Positions 32,915-43,213 of a DNA stretch of 64,000 nucleotides are shown piece after piece. The position numbers and the translations under genes are program-made. Positions within the stretch are counted from its first letter, which is position 1, and the number at the start of each line of letters is the position of its first letter. The DNA comes from Oxalobacteraceae bacterium CAVE-383. GTDB lineage: Bacteria; Pseudomonadota; Gammaproteobacteria; Burkholderiales; Burkholderiaceae_D. The notes below the pieces were generated by a model. That model made no database searches. It saw nothing but the letters and a program-made list of their open reading frames with translations, and had not been told where the DNA came from. The stretch spans positions 496,001-560,000 of the forward strand of contig REGP01000002.1 in the NCBI GenBank assembly GCA_004134995.1, given 5' to 3'.

Positions 32915-33871
32915 ATGAAAATTATTTTTGCCGGCACGCCCGAATTCGCCGAGACCGCGCTCAAAGCGCTATACGCAGCGGGCCACGACATCGTTCTGGT
33001 GCTGACCCAGCCCGACCGGCCGGCCGGCCGCGGCATGCAATTGCATGCTTCCGCCGTCAAGCAATGCGCCATCGCGCACGGCACGCCGGTGGCGCAGCCG
33101 GTCTCGCTACGGCTGGACGGGAAATATCCTGAAATTGCACGTGAAGCGCATGAACTGCTGCACGCCACGCCGCACGATGTCATGGTGGTGGCCGCCTACG
33201 GCCTGATCCTGCCGCCCAGCGTGCTGGAAATACCGCGCCATGGCTGCATCAATATCCACGGCTCGCTATTGCCGCGCTGGCGCGGCGCCGCGCCCATCCA
33301 TCGCGCGATCGAGGCCGGCGATGCCGTGACCGGCGTCACCATCATGCAAATGGAGGCCGGCCTCGATACCGGGCCGATGCTGCTGCGCGGCGAAGTGCCG
33401 ATCGCCGCCGACGACACCACCGCGACGCTGCACGACAAGGTGGCGCAACTGGGCGCGGCGCTGATCGTCGACGCCATCGCGCAACTGGAAAGCGGCGTGC
33501 TGCCGCCGCCGCAAATCCAGCCTGAAGCCGGCGTCACCTACGCCGCCAAGATCGGCAAGGACGAAGCGGCGCTGGACTGGCGCCTGCCGGCGGCAGTGCT
33601 GGCGCGCCGGATTCGGGCTTTCAATCCCTTTCCGGGCGCGGCCGGGCAATGCGCCGGCGCCACGGTCAAGATCTGGCGGGCGCGTGCCGTGCAGGCGCCT
33701 ACCGCCGCCCCCCCCGGCACGGTGCTGGCCGCCAACGCGCATGACGGCGTGCTGGTCGCCTGCGGCGGCGACGTGCTGGAACTGCTCGAATTGCAGAAAG
33801 CCGGCGGCAAACGGCTGCCCGCGGCCGAATTCATCAAAGGCTTCCCGCTGGAGCGCGAGACGTTTGCTTAG
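32915..33871 (+). CDS. fmt: methionyl-tRNA formyltransferase
   Basis: Fmt formylates initiator Met-tRNA with 10-formyl-THF. The 318-residue protein starts [13 protein letters not shown] and contains the catalytic region [17 protein letters not shown] with its conserved Asn and His near residues 111-113, then the second catalytic element (LDTGPML). The C-terminal tRNA-binding domain is intact. The usual partner def is not adjacent. Confidence 0.97.
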   Translation: MKIIFAGTPEFAETALKALYAAGHDIVLVLTQPDRPAGRGMQLHASAVKQCAIAHGTPVAQPVSLRLDGKYPEIAREAHELLHATPHDVMVVAAYGLILPPSVLEIPRHGCINIHGSLLPRWRGAAPIHRAIEAGDAVTGVTIMQMEAGLDTGPMLLRGEVPIAADDTTATLHDKVAQLGAALIVDAIAQLESGVLPPPQIQPEAGVTYAAKIGKDEAALDWRLPAAVLARRIRAFNPFPGAAGQCAGATVKIWRARAVQAPTAAPPGTVLAANAHDGVLVACGGDVLELLELQKAGGKRLPAAEFIKGFPLERETFA

Positions 33872-33941
33872 CGGCGCTTGCTGGTAAAATCGCGCCTCCG
33901 GGTCTGTTCCCGACGCCCACCGATTCCAAGAAGATAAACCC

Positions 33942-36900
33942 ATGAAACACGCAACCCCTTCCGCCACCGAGACGCTGCTGCGCGATCTGATGTCCAAACG
34001 CATCCTGATTCTGGATGGCGCAATGGGCACGATGATCCAGCAATACAAACTCACGGAAGAAGACTACCGCGGCGGCCCGGCCGGTCGCTTCATCGATTTC
34101 ACGGGGCCGGGACGCGAATTGTTCGTCAAGGGCAACAACGAATTGCTGAGCCTGACGCAGCCGCAGGTGATCCAGGAGATTCATGAGCAATATCTCGCCG
34201 CCGGCGCCGACCTGATCGAAACCAATACCTTCGGCGCCACCACGGTGGCGCAGGACGACTATCACATGGCGCATCTCGCCTACGAGATGAATCTGGCGTC
34301 GGCCCGGCTGGCGCGCGCCGCCTGCGATAAATATTCGACGCCCGATCGTCCGCGCTTCGTCGCCGGCGCGCTCGGGCCGACCCCGAAGACCGCGTCGATT
34401 TCGCCCGACGTCAACGATCCGGCCGCCCGCAACGTGACCTTCGATCAGTTGGCCGCGGCCTATCTCGAGCAGACCCGCGCGCTGGTCGAAGGCGGCGCCG
34501 ATGTGCTGCTGGTGGAAACCATTTTCGATACGCTCAACTGCAAGGCCGCGCTGTTCGCCATCGATACGTTTTTCGAGGAATCCGGCAAGCGTCTGCCGAT
34601 CATGATTTCGGGCACCGTCACCGACGCCTCCGGCCGCATTCTGTCGGGCCAGACCGTGCCGGCCTTCTGGAATTCGATCCGCCACGCCAAGCCGTTGACG
34701 GTCGGCCTGAACTGCGCACTGGGCGCGGCGCTGATGCGCCCGTACGCCGAAGAACTGTCCAAGATCGCCGATGCCTTCGTGTGCATTTACCCGAACGCCG
34801 GCCTGCCCAATCCGATGAGCGATACCGGCTTCGACGAAACGCCGGACGTCACCTCTTCGCTGCTGAAGGACTTCGCCGAAAGCGGCTTCGTCAACGTGGC
34901 CGGCGGCTGCTGCGGCACGACGCCGGCGCATATCAAGGCGATCGCCGAAACCGTTTCGAAAATCGCGCCGCGCATGGTGCCGGAAACCACTTATGAAATG
35001 CGGCTGTCGGGCCTGGAGCCGTTCGTGGTCGACGCGCATTCGCTGTTCGTCAACGTCGGCGAACGCACCAACGTGACCGGTTCCAAGGCCTTCGCCCGCA
35101 TGATCCTCAACGAGCAATACGACGAGGCATTATCGGTGGCGCGCCAGCAGGTCGAAAACGGCGCGCAGGTCATCGATATCAACATGGACGAGGCGATGCT
35201 CGATTCGGTCGCCGCGATGACGCGCTTCCTGAACCTGATCGCCTCCGAACCCGATATCGCGCGCGTGCCGGTGATGATCGATTCGTCCAAATGGTCGGTG
35301 ATCGAAGCCGGCCTGAAATGCGTGCAGGGCAAATCCATCGTCAACTCGATTTCGATGAAGGAGGGCGAAGAGCAGTTCCTGCATCACGCCAGGCTGTGCC
35401 GCCGCTACGGCGCCGCCGTCATCGTGATGGCCTTCGACGAAAAAGGGCAGGCCGACACCTTCGAGCGCAAGATCGAGATCTGCGAGCGCGCCTACCGGCT
35501 ACTGGTCGATGAGGTCGGTTTCCCGGCCGAGGACATCATTTTCGATCCGAATATTTTCGCGATCGCGACCGGCATCGAAGAACACAACAACTACGCGGTC
35601 GATTTCATCAACGCGACCCGCTGGATCCGCGAAAACCTGCCGCACGCCAAGATCAGCGGCGGCGTATCGAACGTCAGTTTCAGTTTCCGCGGCAACGATC
35701 CGGCGCGCGAAGCGATTCACACGGTCTTCCTGTATCACGCGATCAAGGCCGGCATGACCATGGGCATCGTCAATGCCGGCATGGTCGGCGTCTATGACAA
35801 TCTGCCGGCCGAACTGCGCGAACGCGTCGAGGACGTGGTGCTGAACCGGCGCGAGGATTCGACCGAGCGCATGATCGAGATCGCTTCTACGCTGAAAGCC
35901 GGCGACAAGAAGGAAGAAGCCACGCTGGAATGGCGCGCCGGCACCGTGCAGCAGCGCCTGGCGCATGCGCTGGTGCAGGGCATTACGCAATGGATCGTCG
36001 AGGATACGGAAGAAGCGCGGCAGGAATTGCTGGCCAGCGGCGGCCGCCCGATCCATGTGATCGAAGGCCCGCTGATGGACGGCATGAATATCGTCGGCGA
36101 CCTGTTCGGCCAGGGCAAGATGTTCCTGCCGCAGGTGGTCAAGTCGGCGCGCGTGATGAAGCAGGCGGTGGCGCATCTGATTCCGTACATCGAGGAAGAA
36201 AAGCGCCTGCTGCAGGAGCAGACCGGCATGGTCAGCAAGCCGAAGGGCAAGATCGTGATCGCCACCGTCAAGGGCGACGTGCACGATATCGGCAAGAACA
36301 TCGTTTCGGTGGTGCTGCAGTGTAATAACTTCGAAGTGGTGAACATGGGCGTGATGGTGCCGTGTTCGGAAATCCTGGCCAAGGCCAAGGAAGAAAACGC
36401 CGACATCATCGGCCTGTCCGGGCTGATCACGCCGTCGCTGGAGGAAATGGCCTATGTGGCCAAGGAAATGCAGCGCGATCCGTACTTCCGCGGCCTGAAG
36501 ATGCCGCTGCTGATCGGCGGCGCCACCACCTCGCGCGCGCATACCGCGGTCAAGATCTCGCACAACTACGAAGGGCCTGTGGTGTATGTGCCGGACGCAT
36601 CGCGTTCGGTGTCGGTGGCGCAGTCGCTGCTGACGCCGGAAAGCCGCGATCAGTACATCGCCGAGATCGCCGCCGATTATGAGCGTATCCGCCAGCAGCA
36701 CGCCAACAAGAAAGCCGTGCCAATGCTGACGCTGGCCGCCGCGCGCGCCAACAAGACCCGGCTGGACTTCGCGCCGGTCAAACCAAAATTCATCGGCCGC
36801 CGTTTTTTCAAGAACGTCGATCTGGCCGCGCTGGCCGAATACATCGACTGGGGTCCGTTTTTCCAGACCTGGGATCTGGCCGGCCCTTATCCGGCCATCC

Positions 36901-37694
36901 TGAAGGATGAAGTGGTCGGCGCGGAAGCCACCAAGGTGTTCGAGGAAGGCCAGGCGCTGCTGAAGAAAGTGATCGACGGCCGCTGGCTCACCGCCAACGG
37001 CGTGGTGGCGCTGCTGCCGGCCAACGTGGTCAACGACGACGATATCGAAATTTATACGGACGACACCCGCAGCACCGTGGCGTTTACCTACTACGGCGTG
37101 CGCCAGCAGACCGAAAAGCCGGTCATCGACGGCGCGGCCCGGCCGAATCAGTGCCTGGCCGACTTCATTGCGCCGAAATCGTCCGGCATTGCCGACTACA
37201 TCGGCATGTTCGCAGTCACCAGCGGCCTCGGCATCGAAAAATACGAAAAGCGCTTCGAGGACGCGCATGACGATTATTCGTCGATCATGCTGAAATCGCT
37301 TGCCGACCGGCTGGCCGAGGCCTTTGCCGAATATCTGCACGAACGGGTGCGCAAGGACTTGTGGGGCTATGCTGCCGGCGAGCAACTTTCGCCGCTGGAC
37401 ATGATCGGCGAGAAATACCTCGGCATCCGGCCTGCTCCCGGCTATCCGGCCTGCCCCGAGCATACCGTCAAGAAAGACATGTTCACGGAATTGCAATGCG
37501 GCGAAATCGGCATGACCCTGACCGAATCCTTCGCCATGGCGCCGGGCGCCTCGGTATCGGGCTTCTATTTCGCGCATCCTGCCTCGAAATACTTCGTGGT
37601 CGGCAAGATCGGCGACGACCAGGTCAGCGATATGGCCGCCCGGCGCGGGGTGGACAAGACCGATGTGGAGCGCTGGCTGTCGCCGAATTTGTAA
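33942..37694 (+). CDS. metH: cobalamin-dependent methionine synthase
   Basis: MetH (1250 residues) methylates homocysteine with 5-methyl-THF. All four modules are present: the homocysteine domain with zinc-binding GGCC at C323-C324, the pterin domain ([10 protein letters not shown] near 370), the B12 domain with the DVHDIG lower-ligand motif (H781), and the C-terminal reactivation domain ([12 protein letters not shown]). It is complete in one polypeptide. It lies directly upstream of rpmH, where dnaA is more usual. No cobalamin or SAH riboswitch is evident in the 70-base leader. Confidence 0.98.
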   Translation: MKHATPSATETLLRDLMSKRILILDGAMGTMIQQYKLTEEDYRGGPAGRFIDFTGPGRELFVKGNNELLSLTQPQVIQEIHEQYLAAGADLIETNTFGATTVAQDDYHMAHLAYEMNLASARLARAACDKYSTPDRPRFVAGALGPTPKTASISPDVNDPAARNVTFDQLAAAYLEQTRALVEGGADVLLVETIFDTLNCKAALFAIDTFFEESGKRLPIMISGTVTDASGRILSGQTVPAFWNSIRHAKPLTVGLNCALGAALMRPYAEELSKIADAFVCIYPNAGLPNPMSDTGFDETPDVTSSLLKDFAESGFVNVAGGCCGTTPAHIKAIAETVSKIAPRMVPETTYEMRLSGLEPFVVDAHSLFVNVGERTNVTGSKAFARMILNEQYDEALSVARQQVENGAQVIDINMDEAMLDSVAAMTRFLNLIASEPDIARVPVMIDSSKWSVIEAGLKCVQGKSIVNSISMKEGEEQFLHHARLCRRYGAAVIVMAFDEKGQADTFERKIEICERAYRLLVDEVGFPAEDIIFDPNIFAIATGIEEHNNYAVDFINATRWIRENLPHAKISGGVSNVSFSFRGNDPAREAIHTVFLYHAIKAGMTMGIVNAGMVGVYDNLPAELRERVEDVVLNRREDSTERMIEIASTLKAGDKKEEATLEWRAGTVQQRLAHALVQGITQWIVEDTEEARQELLASGGRPIHVIEGPLMDGMNIVGDLFGQGKMFLPQVVKSARVMKQAVAHLIPYIEEEKRLLQEQTGMVSKPKGKIVIATVKGDVHDIGKNIVSVVLQCNNFEVVNMGVMVPCSEILAKAKEENADIIGLSGLITPSLEEMAYVAKEMQRDPYFRGLKMPLLIGGATTSRAHTAVKISHNYEGPVVYVPDASRSVSVAQSLLTPESRDQYIAEIAADYERIRQQHANKKAVPMLTLAAARANKTRLDFAPVKPKFIGRRFFKNVDLAALAEYIDWGPFFQTWDLAGPYPAILKDEVVGAEATKVFEEGQALLKKVIDGRWLTANGVVALLPANVVNDDDIEIYTDDTRSTVAFTYYGVRQQTEKPVIDGAARPNQCLADFIAPKSSGIADYIGMFAVTSGLGIEKYEKRFEDAHDDYSSIMLKSLADRLAEAFAEYLHERVRKDLWGYAAGEQLSPLDMIGEKYLGIRPAPGYPACPEHTVKKDMFTELQCGEIGMTLTESFAMAPGASVSGFYFAHPASKYFVVGKIGDDQVSDMAARRGVDKTDVERWLSPNL

Positions 37695-37777
37695 TTTGAC
37701 AACAGTTGGCGGGTGGGCGGGAAGGCAGCGGAAAGGTAAAAGCGGTTAAGGAAGTCCTGTCCGGCATCAGTAAGTCA

Positions 37778-37807
37778 TTGACAGGCAAGGTGAAAGTGCG
37801 TTCTAAT
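37778..37807 (+). promoter_or_regulatory. rpmH promoter
   Basis: Perfect TTGACA (37778-37783) and TCTAAT (37802-37807) with an 18-base spacer, 74 bases before rpmH. It probably drives the rpmH-rnpA-yidD-yidC run. Confidence 0.75.
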
Positions 37808-37880
37808 TCAAGGTTCACCATCCATCGGATTGCACTTCAGATGGAAGTCCCATTTTATTTAGCTGATTAGCGAGACCATA

Positions 37881-38015
37881 ATGAAACGTACCTACCAACC
37901 TTCCGTTGTCCGCCGCAAGCGTACCCACGGCTTTCGCGCACGTATGGCAACCCGTGGCGGCCGCGCTGTAATCAACGCACGCCGCGCCAAGGGCCGCAAG
38001 CGTCTGGCCGTATAG
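37881..38015 (+). CDS. rpmH: 50S ribosomal protein L34
   Basis: The 44-residue basic protein starts [18 protein letters not shown] and ends KGRKRLAV, the full L34 sequence pattern. It is followed by rnpA, as in nearly all bacteria. The divergent dnaA gene that is normally on its other side is missing; metH is there instead. Confidence 0.98.
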   Translation: MKRTYQPSVVRRKRTHGFRARMATRGGRAVINARRAKGRKRLAV

Positions 38016-38053
38016 TCCAGCCAGTCAAGTCGGCAGCATCAGCAGGGACAGGG

Positions 38054-38506
38054 TTGGATTGCGTGACAAATCTTACACATCTTTCCAGGGCTTACGCGCG
38101 CGACCAGCGGATCGTTAAAACGGATGAGTTTTCATCCGTTTTTCGTTTGCGCCCCATTCAGCGCACCGCACATTTTGTGTTGTATGCGCGCGCCAACCAG
38201 CTCGCCAAGGCCCGTTTGGGCGTCGTCGTCGCAAAACGTTTTGCGCCGCGCGCCGTCACGCGCAACGCCGTCAAGCGCACCGCGCGCGAATTGTTCCGCC
38301 ACAGCATGCTGCCGGCGGTCGACTGCATCGTGCGGCTGTCGAAACCGGTCAACGCCAAAAGCGGACCTGCCGTCACGACCGCGCTGAAAACCGCATTGCG
38401 CGCCGAATTGACGCAATTGCTGAAATCCGCCGTGCCGGCGATGAATCAAGCAACTGCGCAGGCAACTGCGCAGGCCGCCGTTTCCGCCACGGTTTCGGCG
38501 CCATGA
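38054..38506 (+). CDS. rnpA: ribonuclease P protein component
   Basis: RnpA is the protein cofactor of RNase P, which matures tRNA 5' ends. The 150-residue frame shows FSSVFRLRP and the RNR-type motif [13 protein letters not shown]. The start is uncertain: TTG at 38054 or GTG at 38063, both behind AGGG. The C terminus carries an unusual ~22-residue Ala/Thr/Gln tail encoded by a 12-base tandem repeat. Its stop overlaps yidD (ATGA). Confidence 0.93.
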   Translation: MDCVTNLTHLSRAYARDQRIVKTDEFSSVFRLRPIQRTAHFVLYARANQLAKARLGVVVAKRFAPRAVTRNAVKRTARELFRHSMLPAVDCIVRLSKPVNAKSGPAVTTALKTALRAELTQLLKSAVPAMNQATAQATAQAAVSATVSAP

Positions 38507-38757
38507 AAAAAGCGCTGCTGCTGCTGATCCGCGCCTACCAGCTGGGCCTGAGTCCTTTTCTCGGTTCCCGTTGCCGTTTTTATCCTTCCTGTTCCAGTTA
38601 CGCCGCCGAAGCGATTGCGCTGCATGGCGCGGCAGCCGGCAGCCTGCTGGCCGCCAGGCGCCTGTGCAAATGCCATCCCTGGCATCCGGGCGGCTGCGAT
38701 CCGGTGCCCAGCCATCTAAACCCCTCTACGACCGCCGACGGTTGTAGCCACTCCTGA
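38503..38757 (+). CDS. yidD: membrane protein insertion efficiency factor YidD
   Basis: The 84-residue protein has the YidD pattern: [29 protein letters not shown], with conserved cysteines, then the [13 protein letters not shown] segment. It assists YidC-dependent insertion. It overlaps rnpA and precedes yidC. Confidence 0.96.
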   Translation: MKKALLLLIRAYQLGLSPFLGSRCRFYPSCSSYAAEAIALHGAAAGSLLAARRLCKCHPWHPGGCDPVPSHLNPSTTADGCSHS

Positions 38758-38776
38758 ATTATTACTAAATACATTT

Positions 38777-40438
38777 ATGGACATTAAACGTACCGTGTTG
38801 TGGGTTGTCTTCTCGTTGTCGCTGTTGATCCTCTGGGACAACTGGATGCGTCACAACGGCCATCCATCGATGTTCTTCCCGAATGCGACCCAGGAGGTCA
38901 AGCCTGCCGCGGCCGGCGGCGCCAACGCGGGCGCGGGCAATGCCGCACCGACGGCGGCCGCCCCGCAAAACGGCCTGCCGGGCGCGCCCGCCGTGGCCGG
39001 TCCGGATACCCAGGTCAAGGGTGAAGTCATCACCATCACCACCGACGTCGTCAAGGTCGACATCGACACCATCGGCGGCGAGCTGCGCCGCCTGGAACTG
39101 CTCAAGCACAAGGATACGGTCGATCCGACCACCAATCTGGTGCTGTTCAACAAGACCCCGGAACACACTTACCTGGCCGAGTCCGGGCTGCTCGGCGGCC
39201 CGTTCCCGACGCATAAATCCGGCTTCGTGGCATTGCCGGGCCCGCGCACGCTGGGCGACGGCAATTCGGTGCAACTGGTGCTGGAATCCGAACAGGGCGG
39301 CGTCAAGCTGACCAAGACCTACACCTTCAAGCGCGGCGATTACAATATCGACCTCAAGCACACCGTCACCAACGCCAGCGGCGCGCCGATCACGCCTTCG
39401 CTGTATCTGGAACTGGTGCGCGACGGCAACAAGCCGGGCGGCGAATCGCATTTCTACAGCACCTTCACCGGTCCTACGGTCTATACCGAAGCCGACAAGT
39501 TCCAGAAGCTGGCGTTCGACAAGATCGGCACCGCCAAGGATCTGCACGCCACCCAGGCCGACAACGGCTGGATCGCGCTGGTGCAGCATTACTTCGTGTC
39601 GGCGATCATTCCGCCGGCCGGCGTGGAGCGCAAAATCGCCACCGACAAGGTGGGCGACAACCTGTATTCGGTCGCCACCATCCTGCCGATGGGCACCATT
39701 GCGCCGGGCGCCAGCGCCACCATGGATGCCGCGCTGTATTCGGGTCCGCAGGAATCGGCCGTGCTGGAAAAAACCGCCCCTGGCCTGGAACTGGTCAAGG
39801 ACTATGGCTGGCTGACCATCATCGCCAAGCCGATTTTCTGGCTGATGACGCATATCCACGCCATCGTCGGCAACTGGGGCTGGACCATCATCCTGCTGAC
39901 CATGCTGATCAAGGCGTTCTTCTTCCCGCTGTCGGCCGCCAGCTATCGCAGCATGGCCAAGATGAAGGCTGTGGCGCCGAAGATGCAGGCGATCCGCGAC
40001 CGCAACAAGGGCGACACGCAGAAGACCAACCAGGAAATGATGCAGCTGTATAAAACCGAGAAGATCAATCCGCTTGGCGGCTGTCTGCCGATCGTGGTGC
40101 AGATCCCGGTCTTCATTTCGCTGTACTGGGTGCTGCTGGCCAGCGTCGAAATGCGCAATGCGCCATGGCTGGGCTGGATCCACGATCTGGCCGCGCCCGA
40201 TCCGTTCTACATCCTGCCGGTGCTGATGGCGATCTCGATGTTCGTGCAGACCCGCCTGAACCCGACCCCGCCGGACCCGATCCAGGCCAAGGTCATGATG
40301 TTCATGCCGATCGCATTCTCGGTCATGTTCTTCTTCTTCCCGTCGGGCCTGGTGCTGTACTGGGTCGTCAACAACGTGTTGTCGATCACGCAGCAATGGG
40401 TCATCACGAAGAATCTGAAGAGCGGCAAGACCAAATAA
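38777..40438 (+). CDS. yidC: membrane protein insertase YidC
   Basis: YidC (553 residues) inserts inner-membrane proteins, including the Fo c subunit. It has an N-terminal membrane helix, a large periplasmic beta-sandwich (about 75-340) preceded by an Ala-rich linker, and the conserved five-helix core with the hydrophilic-groove arginine region ([22 protein letters not shown]). The frame is complete. Confidence 0.97.
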   Translation: MDIKRTVLWVVFSLSLLILWDNWMRHNGHPSMFFPNATQEVKPAAAGGANAGAGNAAPTAAAPQNGLPGAPAVAGPDTQVKGEVITITTDVVKVDIDTIGGELRRLELLKHKDTVDPTTNLVLFNKTPEHTYLAESGLLGGPFPTHKSGFVALPGPRTLGDGNSVQLVLESEQGGVKLTKTYTFKRGDYNIDLKHTVTNASGAPITPSLYLELVRDGNKPGGESHFYSTFTGPTVYTEADKFQKLAFDKIGTAKDLHATQADNGWIALVQHYFVSAIIPPAGVERKIATDKVGDNLYSVATILPMGTIAPGASATMDAALYSGPQESAVLEKTAPGLELVKDYGWLTIIAKPIFWLMTHIHAIVGNWGWTIILLTMLIKAFFFPLSAASYRSMAKMKAVAPKMQAIRDRNKGDTQKTNQEMMQLYKTEKINPLGGCLPIVVQIPVFISLYWVLLASVEMRNAPWLGWIHDLAAPDPFYILPVLMAISMFVQTRLNPTPPDPIQAKVMMFMPIAFSVMFFFFPSGLVLYWVVNNVLSITQQWVITKNLKSGKTK

Positions 40439-40448
40439 ATACCAAGAC

Positions 40449-40552
40449 AGAGGTTGTCGCAAGATTAAGCTGGCTAGGCGCGCCGCCGCAGACAGTACTT
40501 TAGTACGGCAAGGCGGCAGCAACAACGCCGGATTAATTTTGCGGCAGCCTCT
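40449..40552. repeat. palindromic intergenic element between yidC and mnmE
   Basis: Imperfect inverted arms 40449-40473 and 40528-40552 (AGAGG...CCTCT) enclose nested inverted repeats, GCCGCC/GGCGGC and GTACT-TT-AGTAC. The whole 104 bases can fold as one long hairpin. The arm ends resemble those of the element at 25825-25959, but the core differs. Confidence 0.65.
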
Positions 40553-40569
40553 GATTTTCTTGTTTGATG

Positions 40570-40607
40570 AAAAAGCCCGTGGCATGATTTGCCGACGGGC
40601 TTTTTTT
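40570..40607 (+). terminator. terminator between yidC and mnmE
   Basis: AAAAGCCCGT with ACGGGCTTTT and an inner GGC/GCC extension form a stem ending in seven T residues. Confidence 0.85.
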
Positions 40608-40650
40608 ATGCCGTCAGCCTGTGCAGGAAACTTTATACAAGAATCAAAAT

Positions 40651-42102
40651 ATGCCTACCGATGTATCTCCGATCGTAGCCATCGCCACCGCGCCCGGACG
40701 CGGCGGCATCGGCGTCGTACGCCTTTCCGGGAAAAACCTGTGGCCTATCGCCGAAGCCGTCTGCGGCAGGACGCGCGAGCAGCTGCAGCCGCGCCATGCC
40801 ACCTATCTGCCGTTCCTGCGCGGCGACGGCAGCGCCATCGACCAGGGATTGGCGATCTACTTCAAGGCGCCGCATTCCTATACCGGCGAAGACGTGCTTG
40901 AATTGCAGGGGCATGGCGGCCCGGTCGTCATGCAGATGCTGTTGGCGCGCTGCCTTGAAGCCGGCGCCGGCATTGGCCTGCGCATGGCGCAGCCGGGCGA
41001 ATTCACGCAGCGCGCTTTCCTCAACGACAAGCTGGACCTGGCCCAGGCCGAGGCGGTGGCCGACCTGATCGACGCCTCGACCGAAGCCGCGGCCAAGTCG
41101 GCCTCGGCGTCGCTGTCGGGCGAATTCTCGCGCGTGGTGCATGCCCTGGTCGAGCAGGTAACCAATCTGCGCATGCTGGTGGAAGCCACGCTGGATTTTC
41201 CGGAAGAGGAAATCGAATTCCTCGAGCAATCCGACGCGCGCGGCCAGCTTGCGCGCATCCGCGCCACACTGGCCCAGGTATTCGAACAGGCGGCCCAGGG
41301 CGCCTTGCTGCGCGACGGCCTGAATGTGGTGCTGGCCGGACAGCCCAACGTCGGCAAATCGTCCCTGCTCAACGTGCTGGCCGGCGCCGACGTGGCGATC
41401 GTCACGCCGATCGCCGGCACCACGCGCGACAAGGTGACCGAGACCATCCAGATCGAGGGCATTCCGCTGAATATCATCGATACCGCCGGCATTCGGGAGG
41501 CCGGCGAATCCGGCGATGACGGTAATGACGATGCCGGATACGGCGCGGCCGGACCGAACGGCGGGCCCGACGCGGTCGAGCGCATCGGCATCGAGCGCAC
41601 CTGGGTCGAAGTGGGCAAGGCCGACGTGATCCTGCACATGCTCGATGCCGACCGCGGCCCGACCATCGCCGACGAAAGGATCATGGCGCGCTTTCCGGCG
41701 GGCGTTCCGGTCATTCGCATCTGGAACAAGATCGACCGCTCCGGCCACAAGCCGGCGGTCGATGCGATGCCTGACGCCACGCATGTTTACCTGTCGGCGG
41801 CCGAGCGCACCGGCATCGATCTGCTGCGCGGCCAACTGTTGCGCGTGGCCGGCTGGCAGCAGACCACCGAATCGCGCTTTCTGGCGCGCGAGCGGCACAT
41901 GATTGCATTGAAGACCGCCGGCGGCCACCTGGACCGCGCCGCGGAGATCGCGGAAACCTCTTACACCGCAGGCGATCAGCAATTGGAAGTATTCGCCGAG
42001 GAATTGCGGCTGGCGCAGGAACGGCTCAGCGGCATCACCGGCAGGTTTACGCCGGACGATCTGCTGGGGGTGATTTTTTCGCGGTTTTGTATCGGGAAGT
42101 GA
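40651..42102 (+). CDS. mnmE: tRNA modification GTPase MnmE
   Basis: MnmE with MnmG modifies U34 of several tRNAs. The 483-residue protein has the N-terminal THF-binding domain, the G domain ([20 protein letters not shown]) and the C-terminal CIGK. Between DTAGIREA and [10 protein letters not shown], in the switch II region, there are about 21 extra Gly/Asp/Asn-rich residues (about 284-305) that E. coli MnmE lacks. ATG at 40651 is preferred to a GTG at 40621 because [19 protein letters not shown] is the family start. Confidence 0.96.
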   Translation: MPTDVSPIVAIATAPGRGGIGVVRLSGKNLWPIAEAVCGRTREQLQPRHATYLPFLRGDGSAIDQGLAIYFKAPHSYTGEDVLELQGHGGPVVMQMLLARCLEAGAGIGLRMAQPGEFTQRAFLNDKLDLAQAEAVADLIDASTEAAAKSASASLSGEFSRVVHALVEQVTNLRMLVEATLDFPEEEIEFLEQSDARGQLARIRATLAQVFEQAAQGALLRDGLNVVLAGQPNVGKSSLLNVLAGADVAIVTPIAGTTRDKVTETIQIEGIPLNIIDTAGIREAGESGDDGNDDAGYGAAGPNGGPDAVERIGIERTWVEVGKADVILHMLDADRGPTIADERIMARFPAGVPVIRIWNKIDRSGHKPAVDAMPDATHVYLSAAERTGIDLLRGQLLRVAGWQQTTESRFLARERHMIALKTAGGHLDRAAEIAETSYTAGDQQLEVFAEELRLAQERLSGITGRFTPDDLLGVIFSRFCIGK

Positions 42103-42142
42103 CAGGGGAATTTCCACGGCTCGGCGTATCCGATGTCCGGCT

Positions 42143-42979
42143 TCAATTCCCCTTGCTTCCCGGCTGCGAAATCGCCCGCGAAACGATCCCCGCGCACAGC
42201 TTGATGCGTTCCGTAAGCTGGTCGAATTCGGCCGGCCGCAGCGAAGTTGCGCTCAGCGTCACGCTGAGGCTGCCGGCGATGGTGCCCTTGCTGTCGAACA
42301 GCGGCGCGGCGATGCCGGTGACGCCCGGCGTGATCTGGGCGGTGGTTGTGTCCCAGCCGGCATGGCGGATCTGCGCCAGGCGGGCCTTGACTTCATCGAG
42401 CGTATTGCCCAGCTCGGCCTGGGCGAATTCTTCGCTGCGGCCGGCGTAAAGACGCGCCAGCGTGCGCGTGTCGGCATAGGCCAGGATGATGCGCGAGGCC
42501 GATCCCCTGAATAACGGCCGGTCCTGGCCGCGTTCGTAACCGCTGCGAAACGCCGGGCTCGAGCCTTCCTGATGCACGCACAATACCTTGTCCCGATATT
42601 TCCGGCACAGCAGCACCACGCCGGGCACGGTGCGCGCCAGCTCCGCCATGACCGGCATGCTGGCCGCGATCAGGGGATCCTGCGTACGCATTTTCAGATC
42701 GAGCTCCGCCACGCGCGGCCCCAGCGTATAGCCGAAATTCGGCAGCGACACGATCAGGCCCGCCTCCGACAGCACGCGGATGTAGCGGTAAAGCGTGGCC
42801 CGCGAGAGCTTCATGCTTTCCAGCATTTGTTCGAAGGTCAGTCCCGAGCTGCTTTCTTCAATCAGGTCCAGTACCGAAACCATTTTGGTCAGACTGTTTT
42901 GCGAATCGCTTGCCATAAGTACCGCGTTTTGGATGTATTGGCCGGCTGTCTCCGCCGGTTCTGTGCAATTATTTTGCAT
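42143..42979 (-). CDS. IclR-family transcriptional regulator
   Basis: The 278-residue protein has an N-terminal winged helix (about 30-90, with LTFEQMLESMKLSRATLYRYIRVLSEAGLI) and a C-terminal IclR effector domain (about 100-270). It is divergent from the dioxygenase operon and is the only regulator in the catabolic cluster, so it is the likely controller. Starts at 42979 and 42916 are both possible; neither has a clear Shine-Dalgarno. Confidence 0.92.
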   Translation of the reverse strand: MQNNCTEPAETAGQYIQNAVLMASDSQNSLTKMVSVLDLIEESSSGLTFEQMLESMKLSRATLYRYIRVLSEAGLIVSLPNFGYTLGPRVAELDLKMRTQDPLIAASMPVMAELARTVPGVVLLCRKYRDKVLCVHQEGSSPAFRSGYERGQDRPLFRGSASRIILAYADTRTLARLYAGRSEEFAQAELGNTLDEVKARLAQIRHAGWDTTTAQITPGVTGIAAPLFDSKGTIAGSLSVTLSATSLRPAEFDQLTERIKLCAGIVSRAISQPGSKGN

Positions 42980-42985
42980 TAGATG

Positions 42986-43029
42986 CGTATTCTGATGAGA
43001 TTCTACCTACTCAAACGTATCAGGATACG
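42986..43029. promoter_or_regulatory. candidate IclR operator pair
   Basis: A perfect palindrome CGTATC-AG-GATACG (43016-43029) has an imperfect relative CGTATTCTGATGAG at 42986-42999. The centres are 30 bases apart, about three helical turns. A further palindrome TTGCA-A-TGCAA lies at 43036-43046. The dioxygenase -10 TATAAT is at 43172-43177 with no good -35, which suggests activation. Confidence 0.5.
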
Positions 43030-43213
43030 ATTTTGTTGCAATGCAAAATCAAAAAAATTCCTGTTAAATCCTGCGAAGATTAATCTGCTACCTATGGAGA
43101 AGCTGTTTTTCACAGTATTTTTCAATCTATTTTAAGCATTGCATAAATCTCACATAGCGATAATATTGTTGTATAATTTTTCGCAATCACTTCATTACGG
43201 AATACACCTCTCC

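Noticed and set aside
33872..33941. Possible riboswitch before metH
   Set aside because: The 70-base gap lacks room and motifs for a cobalamin or SAH riboswitch.
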